In this document: positions 3,681 to 5,553 of the stretch, piece after piece
Layout: each line of letters begins with the position of its first letter
How positions within the stretch are numbered: position 1 is the first letter of the stretch
NCBI GenBank assembly: GCA_007123195.1
Contig: SKLO01000504.1
Span: 1-5,553, forward strand
Source of the DNA: Verrucomicrobiales bacterium
GTDB lineage: Bacteria; Verrucomicrobiota; Verrucomicrobiia; Verrucomicrobiales; SKLO01
Direction of reading: 5' to 3'
DNA length: 5,553 nt
Position numbers and translations under genes: made by a program
Notes under the pieces: model-generated
Seen by the model: only the letters and a program-made list of their open reading frames with translations
The model's database searches: none
What the model was told of the DNA's origin: nothing

Positions 3681-5553
3681 TCAAATCTCCCCGGGACCAA
3701 GCCAGCGGAAGGAAATGATGTTGTAGCGGCGGCCGAAGCTGCGGTCGGCCGGGTTCTCCAGGTCTTGCAGGGCGGTCTCCGGCGGTTGCCTGCCGCTGAC
3801 GAACTCCGCCCCGCGCTCCACCAACGCCTCGCACCAGGCCCGCCCCGTGACATTACCATCGGCATCGGTGACCTCGCCGTAGGCGCGGATCAGGAAGGTG
3901 TCTGAGCGGGCCGACAGGATCGGGGCCAGCGGGGTGAGGATGTCGGCCTGCTTGACGATGCCGGGGATGCCGGTCGATTTGGCCCCAGCCTCCGCCTCCG
4001 GGAACGCCATCCTGTCGGTGGTGGCCGCGTCGACCGCACGGGCGTTGCGGCTGTAGGGGCGGTTGATGCCCGCCTCATCGGAATCCAACGCACTCTGAAT
4101 GGCCCCGGCCCGCGCCAGATGGGCGTCGCCACTGGTGACACGCCGGTTGATGAAGTCCGCCAGGGAGAGAAACGGACCGCGCCGCCGCACCTCGCTGACG
4201 ATGGCCTCGGCCAGCAGCGTGATCTGCTTTTCAGTGAGCATCCGGCGACCATTCCACTGCTCGGCCTCGCGAGCGGGCACCAAGCCCTCTCCGGGCGATA
4301 CCTGATCGGCCGGAACGTTGAGCCCAACCACCGGGACGCCGTCGCCCGTCTGCGTGCGCGACTCGACCCCGAGCGGGCTGTGGGTGACGATGTCCTCCTC
4401 CAGCAGGCTGGCCAGCAGCACGCGCCAGGCTTGCACCGAGGTGGAGTTGACATTGAACATTCCCTCCACCCGGATCAGGGAGGTCATCAGGTCGGCGGCT
4501 TCAGTGCGCGCCTCTTCGCCGTCGAACAGGCGCTCAATGATTGCATCCACCGTGCGCGGGCCGGGGTTGGGCTGGTATTGGGCGATCGGCAGCGGATTGC
4601 TGCCGCCGAGAAACTGTTCGGCCACCTGCCGCTGGGTGCGGGGTGTCTGGTAGCCCGCATTGGTGGTTTGCGGGGCCACGGAAGAGAACACGAAGTCGTC
4701 CCACAGCGCCTGGTTGGCCAGCCAGGAGTGGTCGGCCACCGGGCGGCCGCCGTTCGGCAGGACGCGGCTGGTTTCGTCCGGGGCCAGCACGGCGGGCGCG
4801 GACGAATTGCCAATGGCGTGGGAGATCTGCGGCAGCATGGGGGTCCGGCACATGAGGTTGATGTAACCGCTGGTGGCCATCTGCTGCATCAGGAAGCCGT
4901 TGGCGGTGGAGTGCTGCATGGCCGCCAGCGAGTGAATCGGCTGCCGCGGCACCGAGTGGGTGGTCACAAGGCTGGTGCCGTCGGCCGCGTCGTAGCCGCC
5001 ACCGAAGAAGGCGTTGCCGCTGACGCTGGTCTCGAGCTTGCGGTTGACCCAGCTGTTGACCGGCTCGACTTCGATCTCGTATGGCAGCAGGTCGCGTTCG
5101 TATTCACTCAGGTCGTAGAAATCAAATTGGTGCGCCCGGGGATTGAAGCGCTGCAGGGTTCTGGTGCCGGTGAGGGAGGTGGTCTCGGTCTTGACGTTCA
5201 CCGAGTGCATGAACACGGGGGCTTTGTCGACCCGCAACTGCTCGACGGTAAGCGGGCGGGTGTCATAGGTGCCGAAGGTCGGAAAAACCTCGGCATACTG
5301 GGGCTGGTCCCCGTAAATCCGCTGACTCGATGGCTTGGTGCCGGGGGTGTTGTGCATCCGGGGTTGATGACGATCGGCCCGTTTATTGCCGAAATCGCCA
5401 TCGATGGTGTAGCCACCGATGACGGCGGTTTCGTTTTCAACAGTCGCCAGACCGGTATGTACACCGATGGAATAGATGGCCATGTGGGTTCCGAAGTGGC
5501 GCGTGTGCAAGTTGCCCCCGGCGATGCTGCGGCCCGAGGTCGAAGTCTGGCCA
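3681..5553 (-). CDS. Verru_Chthon cassette protein A-like protein, C-terminal 623 residues
   Basis: The minus-strand frame is open from the right edge to the TGA at 3681-3683, giving 623 residues without an N-terminus. Family members have about 1,200 residues or more, so roughly half is missing. In partial numbering, recognisable blocks are PRQPIHSLAAMQHS (about 202-215), a YINLMCRTPMLPQISHAIGNS segment, DHSWLANQALWDDFVFSSVAP (about 273-293), FNVNSTSVQAWRVLLASL (366-383), LAEAIVSEVRRRGPFLSLADFINRR, SARSDTFLIRAYGE (about 547-560), ARAWCEALV-like GRAWCEALV, and the C-terminal FGRRYNIISFRWLGPGEI. These blocks in this order are what I know of 'Verru_Chthon cassette protein A', encoded beside type IV pilin/pseudopilin-like proteins (cassette proteins B, C and D). 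It probably acts at the envelope; its biochemical role is not established. The TTG at 5510 is not the real start, since the frame continues (ending ...SGRSIAGGN) upstream of it. Confidence 0.85.
   Translation of the reverse strand, partial: GQTSTSGRSIAGGNLHTRHFGTHMAIYSIGVHTGLATVENETAVIGGYTIDGDFGNKRADRHQPRMHNTPGTKPSSQRIYGDQPQYAEVFPTFGTYDTRPLTVEQLRVDKAPVFMHSVNVKTETTSLTGTRTLQRFNPRAHQFDFYDLSEYERDLLPYEIEVEPVNSWVNRKLETSVSGNAFFGGGYDAADGTSLVTTHSVPRQPIHSLAAMQHSTANGFLMQQMATSGYINLMCRTPMLPQISHAIGNSSAPAVLAPDETSRVLPNGGRPVADHSWLANQALWDDFVFSSVAPQTTNAGYQTPRTQRQVAEQFLGGSNPLPIAQYQPNPGPRTVDAIIERLFDGEEARTEAADLMTSLIRVEGMFNVNSTSVQAWRVLLASLLEEDIVTHSPLGVESRTQTGDGVPVVGLNVPADQVSPGEGLVPAREAEQWNGRRMLTEKQITLLAEAIVSEVRRRGPFLSLADFINRRVTSGDAHLARAGAIQSALDSDEAGINRPYSRNARAVDAATTDRMAFPEAEAGAKSTGIPGIVKQADILTPLAPILSARSDTFLIRAYGEVTDADGNVTGRAWCEALVERGAEFVSGRQPPETALQDLENPADRSFGRRYNIISFRWLGPGEI

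Noticed and set aside
3890..4453. A 187-codon minus-strand frame inside the cassette-A-like gene
   Set aside because: It is a shifted frame of that gene, rich in Arg, Pro and Ser, with no motif, whereas the longer frame carries the family blocks.
5508..5510. TTG as the start of the cassette-A-like gene
   Set aside because: The frame stays open upstream to the window edge with protein-like sequence, and family members are about twice as long.
1..5553. CRISPR array, tRNA or rRNA genes, complete insertion sequence
   Set aside because: I found no regularly spaced repeats, no cloverleaf-like or ribosomal RNA sequence and no transposase motifs; the only repeats are those listed.

Overview
The window is G+C-rich bacterial DNA that most likely comes from a member of the Verrucomicrobiota, probably near the Opitutales. 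The assignment rests on the right end, which carries the C-terminal part of a 'Verru_Chthon cassette protein A' type protein, a family largely confined to that phylum. A second gene behind it encodes a small secreted protein of a kind I associate with the same cassettes. Start codons mostly lack a clear Shine-Dalgarno sequence, and the promoters I can see are of sigma-70 type.

Layout, left to right. (1) Positions 1-634, minus strand: N-terminal 211 residues of a TMEM43-family membrane protein running off the left edge. (2) 635-1021: divergent intergenic region with two back-to-back sigma-70-like promoters and a 10-bp tandem repeat in the minus-strand leader. (3) 1022-1924, plus strand: a 300-residue membrane-anchored protein of no family I recognise. 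(4) 1925-3005: an island of about 1.1 kb with no intact gene. It holds a good promoter placed for leaderless transcription, a decayed fragment of an RHS-repeat core, two related G+C-rich repeat inserts inside that fragment, a degenerate heptanucleotide repeat, and a short opposite-strand scrap resembling a sugar-phosphate isomerase/epimerase. (5) 3006-3668 and 3681-5553, minus strand: a two-gene transcription unit, the cassette-A-like protein first (N-terminus beyond the right edge) and the 220-residue secreted protein second, 12 bp apart.

How it fits together. The cassette-A-like protein and its secreted neighbour are probably co-transcribed and act at the cell envelope; such cassettes normally include type IV pilin/type II pseudopilin-like proteins, which would lie to the right of this window. 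The TMEM43 homologue and the 300-residue protein are both membrane proteins read outward from one control region. The central island lies between the two convergent units and looks like a place where mobile or fast-evolving sequence has accumulated and decayed.

The most unusual structure is in the RHS remnant. An 87-bp, 29-codon palindrome-containing insert is bounded by perfect 10-bp direct repeats and keeps the reading frame. A second diverged copy of the same element, about 90 bp, interrupts the same frame some 35 residue-coding bases later and brings a stop codon. I do not see a complete new defence or metabolic system in this window.
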